From Gammaproteobacteria bacterium (lineage in GTDB: Bacteria; Pseudomonadota; Gammaproteobacteria; Chromatiales; Chromatiaceae), in assembly GCA_030620735.1 (NCBI GenBank), contig JAUXDV010000079.1, positions 1 to 8,199 on the forward strand: 8,199 nucleotides of DNA. Reading direction: 5' to 3'. The notes beneath the pieces were generated by a model. That model did not search any database, was not told where the DNA came from, and saw nothing but the letters and a program-made list of their open reading frames with translations. Numbering within the stretch: the stretch's first letter is position 1; each line of letters opens with the position of its first letter. Below are positions 1 through 5,997 of this stretch, one piece after another. The translations under genes were made by a program, and so were the position numbers.

Positions 1-332
1 TCTGCAAGCACCGAACAGTGTACTTTTACAGGCGGCAGCGCCAGCTCTTCGGCGATGTCGGTATTCTTGATCTCCTGCGCCTCGTCCAGGGTCTTGCCCT
101 TGACCCACTCGGTGAGCAGACTGCTGGAGGCGATCGCCGAACCACAACCATAAGTTTTAAACTTGGCGTCTTCAATAACGCCGTCATCGCTGACCTGGAT
201 CTGCAGACGCATCACGTCACCACAAGCCGGAGCACCCACCATGCCGGTGCCGACATCGCTGGATTCGGTATCCATCACGCCAACATTGCGCGGATGTTCA
301 TAATGATCAATGACTTTTTCACCGTATGCCAT
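1..332 (-). CDS. iscU: Fe-S cluster assembly scaffold protein IscU (3' end cut off by window edge)
   Basis: IscU is the cytoplasmic scaffold on which IscS-derived sulfur and iron are assembled into [2Fe-2S] clusters, which are then handed on with the help of HscA/HscB. The frame read from the ATG at 332 gives 110 residues before the edge; the family is usually about 128, so some 18 residues are missing. It opens MAYGEKVIDHYEHPRNVG, the standard IscU start. All three cluster-ligand cysteines are visible (Cys37 in GAPACGD, Cys63 in YGCGSA, Cys106 in VKVHCS), as are Asp39, His105 and the HscA-recognition motif LPPVK at 99-103. A purine-rich GAGGGTAGT lies just before the start. It follows iscS on the same strand but 154 bases away, a wide gap for an isc operon, filled by a palindromic repeat. 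iscA, hscB, hscA and fdx would be expected beyond the left edge. Confidence 0.96.
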   Translation of the reverse strand, partial: MAYGEKVIDHYEHPRNVGVMDTESSDVGTGMVGAPACGDVMRLQIQVSDDGVIEDAKFKTYGCGSAIASSSLLTEWVKGKTLDEAQEIKNTDIAEELALPPVKVHCSVLA

Positions 333-379
333 GCTACTACCCTCGATGTACTTAAAACCTAAAAAAACCTGGCTGACTC

Positions 380-462
380 GTCATTGCAAGGAACTTGTGA
401 CGAAGCAATCTCTAATAACTTGATTTCAGATAACAAGATTGCCGCGCTTCGCTCGCAATGAC
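380..462. repeat. Dispersed palindromic repeat, GTCATTGCRAG family
   Basis: An imperfect inverted repeat fills most of the iscS-iscU gap. The left arm (380-411) begins GTCATTGCAAGGAAC and ends GAAGCAATCT. The right arm (436-462) begins AGATTGCCGCGC and ends TCGCAATGAC. Outer bases GTCATTGC and inner bases CAATCT pair exactly. Words of this kind (GTCATTGCGAGG...GAAGCAATC) recur between genes in many unrelated bacteria, from memory. Transcribed within the isc operon it would fold as a hairpin between iscS and iscU. It has no coding capacity of its own and looks like a non-autonomous MITE-like element. Confidence 0.8.
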
Positions 463-486
463 AATGATCTAAAACTTAAAACACGC

Positions 487-1701
487 CTAATGCGCCGCCC
501 ATTCGATGGACTTCATATCTATGCCGTCTTTATACATATCCCACAGCGGGGAGAGTTCGCGCAGCCGTTTAACCTGTTCACGCATCATCTCAATGACATA
601 GTCAATCTCTTCCGCTGTCGTGAAACGTCCTATGGTAAAACGAATAGAGCTGTGCGCCAACTCATCGTCACGCCCCAGTGCGCGCAGCACATAGCTTGGC
701 TCCAGCGATGCAGAGGTGCAGGCGGACCCCGAAGAGACTGCCATGTTTTTCAACGCCATCATCAGACTCTCGCCTTCGACATAGTTGAAGCTGATATTCA
801 GGTTGCCTGCAATACGCTGTTCAAGATCACCGTTGAGGTAGACCTCCTCCATATCTTTGAGGCCATGCCAAAGACGATCACGCAGCTGCATCAGACGTTC
901 ATTGTCTTTGCCCATCTCTTCCCGGGCGATACGGAATGCGTCTCCCATGCCAACCAGCTGGTGGGTCGCCAGCGTGCCGGAGCGCATGCCACGCTCGTGT
1001 CCGCCACCATGCATCTGGGCTTCGAGACGGATGCGCGGCTTGCGTCGCACATAGAGCGCACCAACCCCCTTGGGGCCATAGATCTTGTGTGCGGAAAAGC
1101 TCATCAGGTCGACTTTAATCGCCTGAACATCAATTGGCACTTTACCTGCGCTTTGTGCGCCATCCACATGAAATATAACTTTATTCTCTCTGCATATTTC
1201 ACCAATAGAGGCAACGTCCTGGATCACGCCAATCTCGTTGTTGACATGCATAACAGAGGCGAGGATGGTATCCTCACGCAGCGCAGCGCGAAATTTCTCC
1301 AGATCAAGCAGGCCATTTGGCTCGACATCAAGGTAGGTGATTTCATAACCTTCGCGTTCGAGTTGCCGGCAGCTGTCAAGCACTGCCTTGTGTTCAGTCT
1401 TGAGAGTGACAATATGCTTGCCTTTTTTGTGGTAAAAGTGCGCCACGCCCTTGATCGCAAGGTTATCGGATTCTGTCGCTCCGGAGGTCCATACAATCTC
1501 TCTTGCATCGGCATTGATCAGATCGGCAACATCCTGGCGCGCCTGCTTGACGGCGTCTTCCGCCGCCCAGCCAAACGAGTGCGAACTGGAGGCCGGATTT
1601 CCAAAAATACCGTCTGGTGTCAGATAGCGGCACATATTTTCAGCAACGCGCGGGTCAACCGGTGTGGTTGCGGAGTAGTCAAGATAGATGGGGAAATTCA
1701 T
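487..1701 (-). CDS. iscS: Cysteine desulfurase IscS
   Basis: This PLP-dependent enzyme converts L-cysteine to L-alanine and carries the sulfur as a persulfide. It feeds IscU and, in relatives, tRNA thiolation and other sulfur-transfer routes. The protein is 404 residues, the same length as E. coli IscS, and collinear with it from PIYLDYSATTPVDPRVAE at the N-terminus to SIEWAAH at the C-terminus. Visible catalytic residues are His104 in TEHKAV, Asp180 and Gln183 in HVDGAQS, the PLP lysine Lys206 in SFSAHKIYGPKG, and persulfide Cys328 in SSGSACTSASLEPS. The SGSACTSAS loop marks the IscS/NifS class rather than SufS. The ATG at 1701 gives the conserved N-terminus, though no good Shine-Dalgarno precedes it. 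A promoter and IscR-like box lie about 75-110 bases upstream. The usual neighbour iscR is missing. Confidence 0.98.
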   Translation of the reverse strand: MNFPIYLDYSATTPVDPRVAENMCRYLTPDGIFGNPASSSHSFGWAAEDAVKQARQDVADLINADAREIVWTSGATESDNLAIKGVAHFYHKKGKHIVTLKTEHKAVLDSCRQLEREGYEITYLDVEPNGLLDLEKFRAALREDTILASVMHVNNEIGVIQDVASIGEICRENKVIFHVDGAQSAGKVPIDVQAIKVDLMSFSAHKIYGPKGVGALYVRRKPRIRLEAQMHGGGHERGMRSGTLATHQLVGMGDAFRIAREEMGKDNERLMQLRDRLWHGLKDMEEVYLNGDLEQRIAGNLNISFNYVEGESLMMALKNMAVSSGSACTSASLEPSYVLRALGRDDELAHSSIRFTIGRFTTAEEIDYVIEMMREQVKRLRELSPLWDMYKDGIDMKSIEWAAH

Positions 1702-1776
1702 TCTTTAATATGGACCATCAATGAGCTGAAATGCTGTCATCTGCTGGAGATGATGCATAATAAATTAGTGAATGCG

Positions 1777-1808
1777 AATATACATTACTCAGTAATTTAG
1801 TCAAGAAT
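1777..1808 (-). promoter_or_regulatory. Candidate iscS promoter with overlapping IscR type-1-like box
   Basis: Reading the minus strand, TTGACT (1799-1804) and TATATT (1777-1782) form a sigma70-like pair with a 16-base spacer. A 25-base stretch at 1784-1808 matches the published IscR type-1 consensus ATASYYGACTRWWWYAGTC... at about 20 of 25 positions by my hand count. The first half is good (CTTGACTAAATTA); the second half departs where AGTC is expected. The -35 overlaps the TGA stop of cysE. In E. coli such a box lets [2Fe-2S]-IscR repress the isc operon. The promoter is well supported by position and sequence; IscR control is inferred. Confidence 0.6.
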
Positions 1809-2643
1809 TATCAATCCCGGATTTAGTAGGGTTTTCATCCGGTCTTTCATCCGGCAACAGAGATTCACTCTCCTCTTCAAGACGCGTCAACTCCTCGGCA
1901 GTTGAAACAATTTCACATGAGTCAAGATTATCTACACTAATATCCTCAACAATATCCATTTTTTTCAGTGCCTTGCACATCTTTTCCATACGTGTGTCCA
2001 TGACGTGAATATGGTCCAGCATGCAGTTGATCGCGTGCGCTACGGGATCAGGAGCATCTTTTGAGACGCCGTAAGCATCAAACCCCATCTTTTTGGCGAT
2101 CACTTTTCGGTGTGCGTCATGCTGCTCTTTTTTCGGCTGGATCAGCCGCCCCGGGACGCCAACAGCAGTTGCCCCAGGGGGGACTGATTTGACAACGACG
2201 GCATTGGAGCCGATACGTGCGCCATCACCGATCTCGATCGGCCCCAGCACCTTGGCGCCGGCGCCGACCACGACGCCATTTCCCAGCGTCGGATGGCGTT
2301 TGCCTTTCTGCCAACTGGTGCCGCCGAGTGTGACGCCGTGGTAGAGGGTGCAGTCATCTCCAATCACGGCAGTTTCACCAATAACGACACCCATGCCGTG
2401 ATCGATAAAAAAGCGGCGGCCGATCTTTGCTCCAGGATGGATCTCGATGCCTGTGAACAAACGTGTAATATTTGATATCACGCGTGCCAACCAGTGGAGT
2501 TTCCATAACCACAGACGATGCGACAGACGATGCAGCATCTGTGCATGAAACCCCGGGTAGGTGGTGATGATCTCGAATGTGCTGCGGGCTGCCGGATCAC
2601 GTTCAAATACAACCGCTATCTCTTGTTTGATTCTGGAAAACAT
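1801..2643 (-). CDS. cysE: Serine O-acetyltransferase (CysE/EpsC type)
   Basis: It transfers acetyl from acetyl-CoA to L-serine, making O-acetylserine for cysteine synthase. The protein is 280 residues. A helical N-terminal part (about 1-64) precedes a left-handed beta-helix of hexapeptide repeats (about 66-166), with catalytic-site signatures IDHGMGVVIGE (Asp81, His82) and YHGVTLGG (His102). It belongs to the short EpsC-like form, lacking the long N-terminal domain of E. coli CysE. A C-terminal extension (167-280) contains DAYGVSKDAPDPVAHAI, seen in related gammaproteobacterial CysE proteins from memory, then an acidic, probably flexible tail from about 235. The ATG at 2643 gives the expected start, but no clear ribosome binding site precedes it. 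It lies 79 bases after trmJ and 99 bases before iscS, placing cysteine supply beside cysteine use. Confidence 0.95.
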   Translation of the reverse strand: MFSRIKQEIAVVFERDPAARSTFEIITTYPGFHAQMLHRLSHRLWLWKLHWLARVISNITRLFTGIEIHPGAKIGRRFFIDHGMGVVIGETAVIGDDCTLYHGVTLGGTSWQKGKRHPTLGNGVVVGAGAKVLGPIEIGDGARIGSNAVVVKSVPPGATAVGVPGRLIQPKKEQHDAHRKVIAKKMGFDAYGVSKDAPDPVAHAINCMLDHIHVMDTRMEKMCKALKKMDIVEDISVDNLDSCEIVSTAEELTRLEEESESLLPDERPDENPTKSGIDNS

Positions 2644-2648
2644 GGGGG

Positions 2649-2717
2649 TAGGTTTTAGGTTATTAAGTTTTAGGTTTTAGGTTTTACTCAGTACTCGTTA
2701 CTCACTCCTCGCTACTC
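2649..2717. repeat. TTTTAGG heptamer array plus degenerate TACTC-rich repeat
   Basis: The first part (2649-2686) is an imperfect tandem of the heptamer TTTTAGG on the plus strand, containing the core AAGTTTTAGGTTTTAGGTT (2665-2683). The second part (2684-2717) is a degenerate tandem of ACTC units such as CAGTACTCGTTACTCACTC. Together they fill the 79-base trmJ-cysE gap. The same 19-base core recurs at 4517-4535 and 5918-5936. Its function is unknown. On the transcribed strand it gives runs of AAAACCT. Confidence 0.75.
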
Positions 2718-2722
2718 TCTCT

Positions 2723-3448
2723 TCATCTCATCGATTTCCGTCCCTGTGCAGCGCTTAGAATACCACGTAACAGGTTCAACTCGTCAGGGTCCGGCTGGGC
2801 CCGCAGGAACATGCGGCGCAAGCGGCGCACCAATTTGTCTGATCTGCGCGGGTCGGAAAACCCAATATCATCCAGCGCCTGCTCAAGGTGCTGCATAAAG
2901 CCATCGAATTTTTCAGCTGTGGCGGGCAGGCGTCCACGATTGGTGTTCACTGCATGCTGGCCACTGGCCACCATCACCTCGTATGCAATCACCTGCACAG
3001 CCATGGCGATATTCAGTGAACTGTAATCAGGATTCGTCGGAATCTGCACCAGGTGGTGACAGCGATCCAGTTCGTCGTTTGTCAGCCCGGTGCGCTCGGT
3101 TCCAAAAACCAGCGCAACATCACTCTCTCCGGCAGCATCGACGGCTTTGGCTGCGCATTGGCGCGGCGTCAACATCGGCCAGCCAATGGTGCGCGAGCGT
3201 GCGCTGCTGCCAATGATGAGACGACAGCCGGTAAGCGCTTCATCCAGAGAATCAACAGTGGTTGCTGCAGACAATAGGTCGTGTGCGCCGGAGGCGCGAG
3301 CAAATGCGACATCCGCCTGCTCCGGATAGCGGCATGGAGAGACCAGTACAAGCCGTGAAAGAGACATGTTTTTCATGGCGCGGGCTACGGCGCCGATGTT
3401 TCCCGGGTGGCTGGTGTTGACCAGTACGACACGAATATTTGAGAGCAT
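2723..3448 (-). CDS. trmJ: tRNA (cytidine/uridine-2'-O-)-methyltransferase TrmJ
   Basis: TrmJ is a SPOUT-fold enzyme that methylates the 2'-OH of tRNA position 32 using S-adenosylmethionine. With the chosen start the protein is 241 residues, close to E. coli TrmJ, and begins MLSNIRVVLVNTSHPGNIGA. Visible signatures are Arg23 in the GAVARAMKN segment (the essential arginine in E. coli), SSARSRT at 81-87, the cofactor-knot loops LVFGTERTGLTNDEL (113-127) and SSLNIAMAVQVIAYE (143-157), and the C-terminal helix ELNLLRGIL. The frame stays open to an ATG at 3487, adding 13 residues (MILACAGMTGNSQ), but these are encoded by a small intergenic palindrome and are absent from homologues, so I place the start at 3448. 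No strong ribosome binding site is seen at either start. It diverges from suhB and leads into cysE and the isc genes, as in Pseudomonas. Confidence 0.95.
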   Translation of the reverse strand: MLSNIRVVLVNTSHPGNIGAVARAMKNMSLSRLVLVSPCRYPEQADVAFARASGAHDLLSAATTVDSLDEALTGCRLIIGSSARSRTIGWPMLTPRQCAAKAVDAAGESDVALVFGTERTGLTNDELDRCHHLVQIPTNPDYSSLNIAMAVQVIAYEVMVASGQHAVNTNRGRLPATAEKFDGFMQHLEQALDDIGFSDPRRSDKLVRRLRRMFLRAQPDPDELNLLRGILSAAQGRKSMR

Positions 3449-3461
3449 TTGAGAGTTACCA

Positions 3462-3488
3462 GTCATTCCGGCGCATGCCAGAATCACG
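3462..3488. repeat. Short palindrome, GTCATTCCGGC family
   Basis: ATTCCGGC (3465-3472) and GCCAGAAT (3477-3484) form an inverted repeat with one mismatch around a GCAT loop, flanked by GTC and CAC. This resembles the common intergenic word GTCATTCCGGCGCAGGCCGGAAT found in many bacterial genomes, from memory. It lies 14 bases upstream of the chosen trmJ start. It may be half of a longer element. Confidence 0.6.
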
Positions 3489-3540
3489 ATTTATTAGCAT
3501 AAAGTTAGCGTTAGACAGATAAAACATGGAAACCTTTCTG

Positions 3541-3602
3541 TCTCTCGCAAAGACGCCAAGAACGCAAAGGATTTTCTTGGCGAACTTTGCGTCTTTGCGA
3601 GA
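3541..3602. repeat. Palindromic repeat, TCTCGCAAAGACGC family (copy 1)
   Basis: TCTCGCAAAGACGC at 3543-3556 pairs perfectly over 14 bases with GCGTCTTTGCGAGA at 3589-3602. The inner part (CAAGAACGCAAAGG against CTTGGCGAACTTT) pairs partly. The element sits in the divergent trmJ-suhB gap. The 17-base word GTCTCTCGCAAAGACGC (3540-3556) recurs exactly at 8183-8199, so the family is dispersed within this window. The open frames across it are spurious. Confidence 0.85.
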
Positions 3603-3712
3603 ATCATTCTTGAAATTTGGTTCATTTGGAACGATGTTGGCCGCTCGTGCGATGAAATTCAATTGTCTATTCTACTTTATATCGGCATCGGCTTGCTGTA
3701 TCCTCGCGCGTC

Positions 3713-4510
3713 ATGCACCCGATGACTAACATTGCCATAAGCGCTGCCCGAGACGGCGGCAGAGTACTGACCCGTTATTTTGATCGTGTTGGCTCACTGA
3801 AGATTGAGACCAAGCAGCAGAATGACTATGTCAGTGAAGTTGATCGCGCCTCTGAAGCGGTGATCATCAAGACGATCAAGCGCTACTACCCGGAGCATGC
3901 GATTCTTGCCGAGGAGAGCGGTCTGCATGAGGGCAACGAGTTTGAATGGATCATCGATCCGCTCGACGGAACCACCAACTATCTGCATGGGTTCCCGCAA
4001 TTTTCAGTCTCTATCGCACTGCGCCACCGCGGTGAACTCCTGAGCGCCGTTGTCTATGACCCGATGCGCGAAGAACTCTTCCAGGCCACCAAAGGTGAGG
4101 GCGCCTTCATCAACGACCGCCGCATGCGCGTCTCCCCGCGCAAGGGGCTCGATGGCTCACTGCTCGGGACAGGAATTCCCTATCGTGATATGACCCACGC
4201 CGACGCCTATTTTGGCATGATGCGCGACCTGATCGTTGACAGCGCCGGTGTGCGCAGACCGGGTTCCGCCGCACTCGATTTTGCATGGCTGGCGATGGGA
4301 CGCATCGACGGATTCTGGGAACTGGGGCTGGCGCCATGGGATATTGCAGGCGGAGCCCTGCTGATCAAGGAGGCCGGCGGCATCATCACCGACCTCAGCG
4401 GCGGCGACCGCTACCTGGAGACCGGCAACGTAGTGGCAGCCAATATGAAACTCCACAAGGTGATGCTTGATACGATCAAACCGCACTTGTCAGCAAGCCT
4501 GAAAGAGTAA
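3713..4510 (+). CDS. suhB: Inositol-1-monophosphatase family protein SuhB
   Basis: It is a Mg2+-dependent phosphatase of the inositol monophosphatase family. In E. coli SuhB also associates with Nus factors in rRNA antitermination. The protein is 265 residues and collinear with E. coli SuhB, opening MHPMTNIAISAAR. Metal-binding residues are visible: Glu67 in LAEESG, Asp82 and Asp85 in DPLDGTTNY, and Asp210 in the C-terminal APWDIAGG motif. The AGGIITDLSGG and GNVVAAN segments complete the fold. The ATG at 3713 is chosen because MHPM is the conserved start, even though no Shine-Dalgarno sequence is visible. It is the only plus-strand gene here, divergent from trmJ (the usual arrangement) and convergent with the DUF1015 gene. 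Whether it acts on inositol phosphate here or mainly with the Nus complex cannot be told from sequence. Confidence 0.96.
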   Translation: MHPMTNIAISAARDGGRVLTRYFDRVGSLKIETKQQNDYVSEVDRASEAVIIKTIKRYYPEHAILAEESGLHEGNEFEWIIDPLDGTTNYLHGFPQFSVSIALRHRGELLSAVVYDPMREELFQATKGEGAFINDRRMRVSPRKGLDGSLLGTGIPYRDMTHADAYFGMMRDLIVDSAGVRRPGSAALDFAWLAMGRIDGFWELGLAPWDIAGGALLIKEAGGIITDLSGGDRYLETGNVVAANMKLHKVMLDTIKPHLSASLKE

Positions 4511-4516
4511 GGAGTA

Positions 4517-4535
4517 AAGTTTTAGGTTTTAGGTT
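4517..4535. repeat. TTTTAGG heptamer array (copy 2, short)
   Basis: AAGTTTTAGGTTTTAGGTT begins seven bases after the suhB stop and is identical to the cores at 2665-2683 and 5918-5936. It is preceded by GAGTAAGGAGTAA, which includes the suhB stop and resembles the GAGTA-type units next to copy 1. Confidence 0.7.
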
Positions 4536-4553
4536 GTTGGCGCAATAACCATG

Positions 4554-4632
4554 CCGTAGGGCGGCATAAGCGGAGCGCATCCCGCCATGACATTGTCCGG
4601 TGCAATGCGCTGTCGCTTATTGCACCCTACGG
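4554..4632. repeat. Palindromic repeat, GTAGGGTGCAATAAGCG family, in a convergent gap
   Basis: The left arm (4554-4587) starts CCGTAGGGCGGCATAAGCG and the right arm (4599-4632) ends CGCTTATTGCACCCTACGG. Reverse-complemented, the arms match over CCGTAGGG, ATAAGCG and AGCGCAT, with a loop of about 11 bases. It occupies the gap between the converging ends of suhB and the DUF1015 gene, so it would form a hairpin in both transcripts. There is no T-run after the stem, so calling it a terminator is only a guess. Confidence 0.8.
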
Positions 4633-4644
4633 ATTTGGTTTGCC

Positions 4645-5883
4645 TCAATCCAAAACATGGCTCACCAACCCGTCTGCCAGTTTGGGCTCGAACCAGGTCG
4701 ATTTCGGCGGCATCACTTCGCCGGCATCGGCGACATCCATTAATGCATCCATGGTTGTTGCGAAGAGAGAGAATGCAACAGCCATCTCGCCGCTGTCGAC
4801 ACGATTTTCCAGTCCGTTGAGACCTCGAATCCCGCCGACAAAATCGATGCGGTTGTCCGTGCGCTGATCGCTGATGCCGAGAATTGGATCGATGAGGTTG
4901 TCCGCCAGCAGGCTGATATCAAGGCTGGCGACAGGATCATCTGGGATCTTCTTCTGATCCAGCGTCAGTTTGTACCACTGACCATCGAGATACATGCCGA
5001 ACACTGCGGTTGTTCCGGGCTTTACAGCAGCATCAGATTTTTCAAGCGAAAAGTTCTCCGCAACCCGCTGTAGAAAAGTCTCCTGGTCCATGCCATTGAG
5101 ATCTTTGACCACGCGGTTGTAATCGAGAATCTGCATCTGGTCATGCGGGAAAATAACAGAGAGAAAGTAGCTATAGGATTCGTTTCCCTGATGATCCGGA
5201 TTTGCCGCTCGCCTGCTATTGCCAACGCGTGAACCCGCAGCCGAACGGTGATGACCGTCAGCGACATAGATCGCCTGCATGGCGTCAAAAGCCTGCGTCA
5301 GTACTGTAACTTCGTCATCGTTGTCGATCACCCACATCTCATGGCGCACATCGTCACGTGCAGTGACATCGACATCAGCAGGCCTGGCGCTAACCTCCGC
5401 CAACAGGGTGTCCACAACTGTGTCTGCCCGATAGACGAGAAAAACCGGCCCCGTCTGTGCATTCAACGCCTCAATCTGACGCACGCGATCATCCTCCTTG
5501 ACCGGGCGGGTGAATTCATGTTTTTTCACGCGGTTGTTGTCATAAGCTTCAACAGAGGCTGCAGCAACGACTCCGGTCTGCACATGATCACCCATCGTGA
5601 GGCGATAGGCGTAGTAGCTCTCTTTGGGATCACGCTCCAATACACCCCCGGCAATCATGCGATCAAGATTCTCACGCGCCTTGTCATAGACCTCCTGCGC
5701 ATAGGGATCAGTCCCTTCCGGCAGGTCGATTTCGGGCCGGGAAATATGCAGGAAACTCCACGGACGGCCTTCAGCCATCTCCCGTGCCTCAGTTGCGTTC
5801 ATGACGTCATAGGGAGGCGCCACCACATCATCTGCGCGCCCGGCAGCAGGGCGCAGGCCGGTAAAAGGTTTGATCAATGACAT
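4645..5883 (-). CDS. DUF1015 family protein, function unknown
   Basis: This is a 412-residue soluble protein with no signal peptide or membrane segment, recognised as a DUF1015 member by its ordered motifs: RPAAGRADDVVAPPYDV (11-27), RVKKHEFT (118-125), KEDDR (129-133), IYVADGHHRSAAG (205-217), DPILGI (332-337) and MPPKSTWFEPK near the C-terminus (391-401). The paired-histidine DGHHR motif and the conserved acidic and basic residues suggest an enzyme, possibly metal-dependent, but that is inference. In other phyla members often sit beside serA or serC (serine synthesis), from memory; here the gene is alone, convergent with suhB. The ATG at 5883 is supported by AGGA placed seven bases upstream and by the family start (M)xxIKPFxGLRP. 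A promoter candidate lies at 5964-5993. Length is normal for the family. Confidence 0.9.
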   Translation of the reverse strand: MSLIKPFTGLRPAAGRADDVVAPPYDVMNATEAREMAEGRPWSFLHISRPEIDLPEGTDPYAQEVYDKARENLDRMIAGGVLERDPKESYYAYRLTMGDHVQTGVVAAASVEAYDNNRVKKHEFTRPVKEDDRVRQIEALNAQTGPVFLVYRADTVVDTLLAEVSARPADVDVTARDDVRHEMWVIDNDDEVTVLTQAFDAMQAIYVADGHHRSAAGSRVGNSRRAANPDHQGNESYSYFLSVIFPHDQMQILDYNRVVKDLNGMDQETFLQRVAENFSLEKSDAAVKPGTTAVFGMYLDGQWYKLTLDQKKIPDDPVASLDISLLADNLIDPILGISDQRTDNRIDFVGGIRGLNGLENRVDSGEMAVAFSLFATTMDALMDVADAGEVMPPKSTWFEPKLADGLVSHVLD

Positions 5884-5908
5884 TCGTTGTTCCTGAGTTG
5901 AAATAGGA

Positions 5909-5940
5909 TTAAGTTTTAAGTTTTAGGTTTTAGGTTTTAA
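5909..5940. repeat. TTTTAGG/TTTTAAG heptamer array (copy 3)
   Basis: It holds about four heptamer units (TTTTAAG, TTTTAGG, TTTTAGG, TTTTAAG), containing the core AAGTTTTAGGTTTTAGGTT at 5918-5936. It lies between the candidate promoter and the start codon of the DUF1015 gene, so it would be transcribed into the 5' leader. Confidence 0.75.
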
Positions 5941-5963
5941 GCACTACACAGACGCCATATTTT

Positions 5964-5993
5964 ATTGTACCGGCTCTATCCATAGAAAAACAA
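5964..5993 (-). promoter_or_regulatory. Candidate sigma70 promoter of the DUF1015 gene
   Basis: On the minus strand TTGTTT (5988-5993) and TACAAT (5964-5969) are separated by 18 bases. The -10 is one change from consensus (TATAAT). Transcription would start near 5957, giving a leader of about 74 bases that carries the heptamer array. The -35 is weaker than the -10. Confidence 0.4.
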
Positions 5994-5997
5994 TTCT

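Noticed and set aside
439..1800. 453-codon plus-strand open frame opposite iscS, beginning MPRFARNDN
   Set aside because: It is the codon-aligned antisense shadow of iscS, and its start lies in the palindromic repeat (RFARND is typical repeat-derived translation). It shows no protein family features.
2649..2717. Tandem repeats considered as a CRISPR array or telomere-like sequence
   Set aside because: Units are only about 7 bases with no unique spacers, and there are no cas genes. Resemblance to TTTAGGG telomere repeats is coincidental in a bacterial gene context.
3660..3712. suhB promoter, for example TATCCT at 3699-3704 implying a leaderless transcript
   Set aside because: No acceptable -35 at proper spacing could be found; evidence too weak to list.
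3526..3729. Small plus-strand open frame over the trmJ-suhB gap
   Set aside because: It is built on the TCTCGCAAAGACGC palindrome and overlaps the conserved suhB start.
5248..5880. 210-codon plus-strand open frame opposite the DUF1015 gene
   Set aside because: Antisense to a gene with intact family motifs; no recognisable domain and no ribosome binding site.
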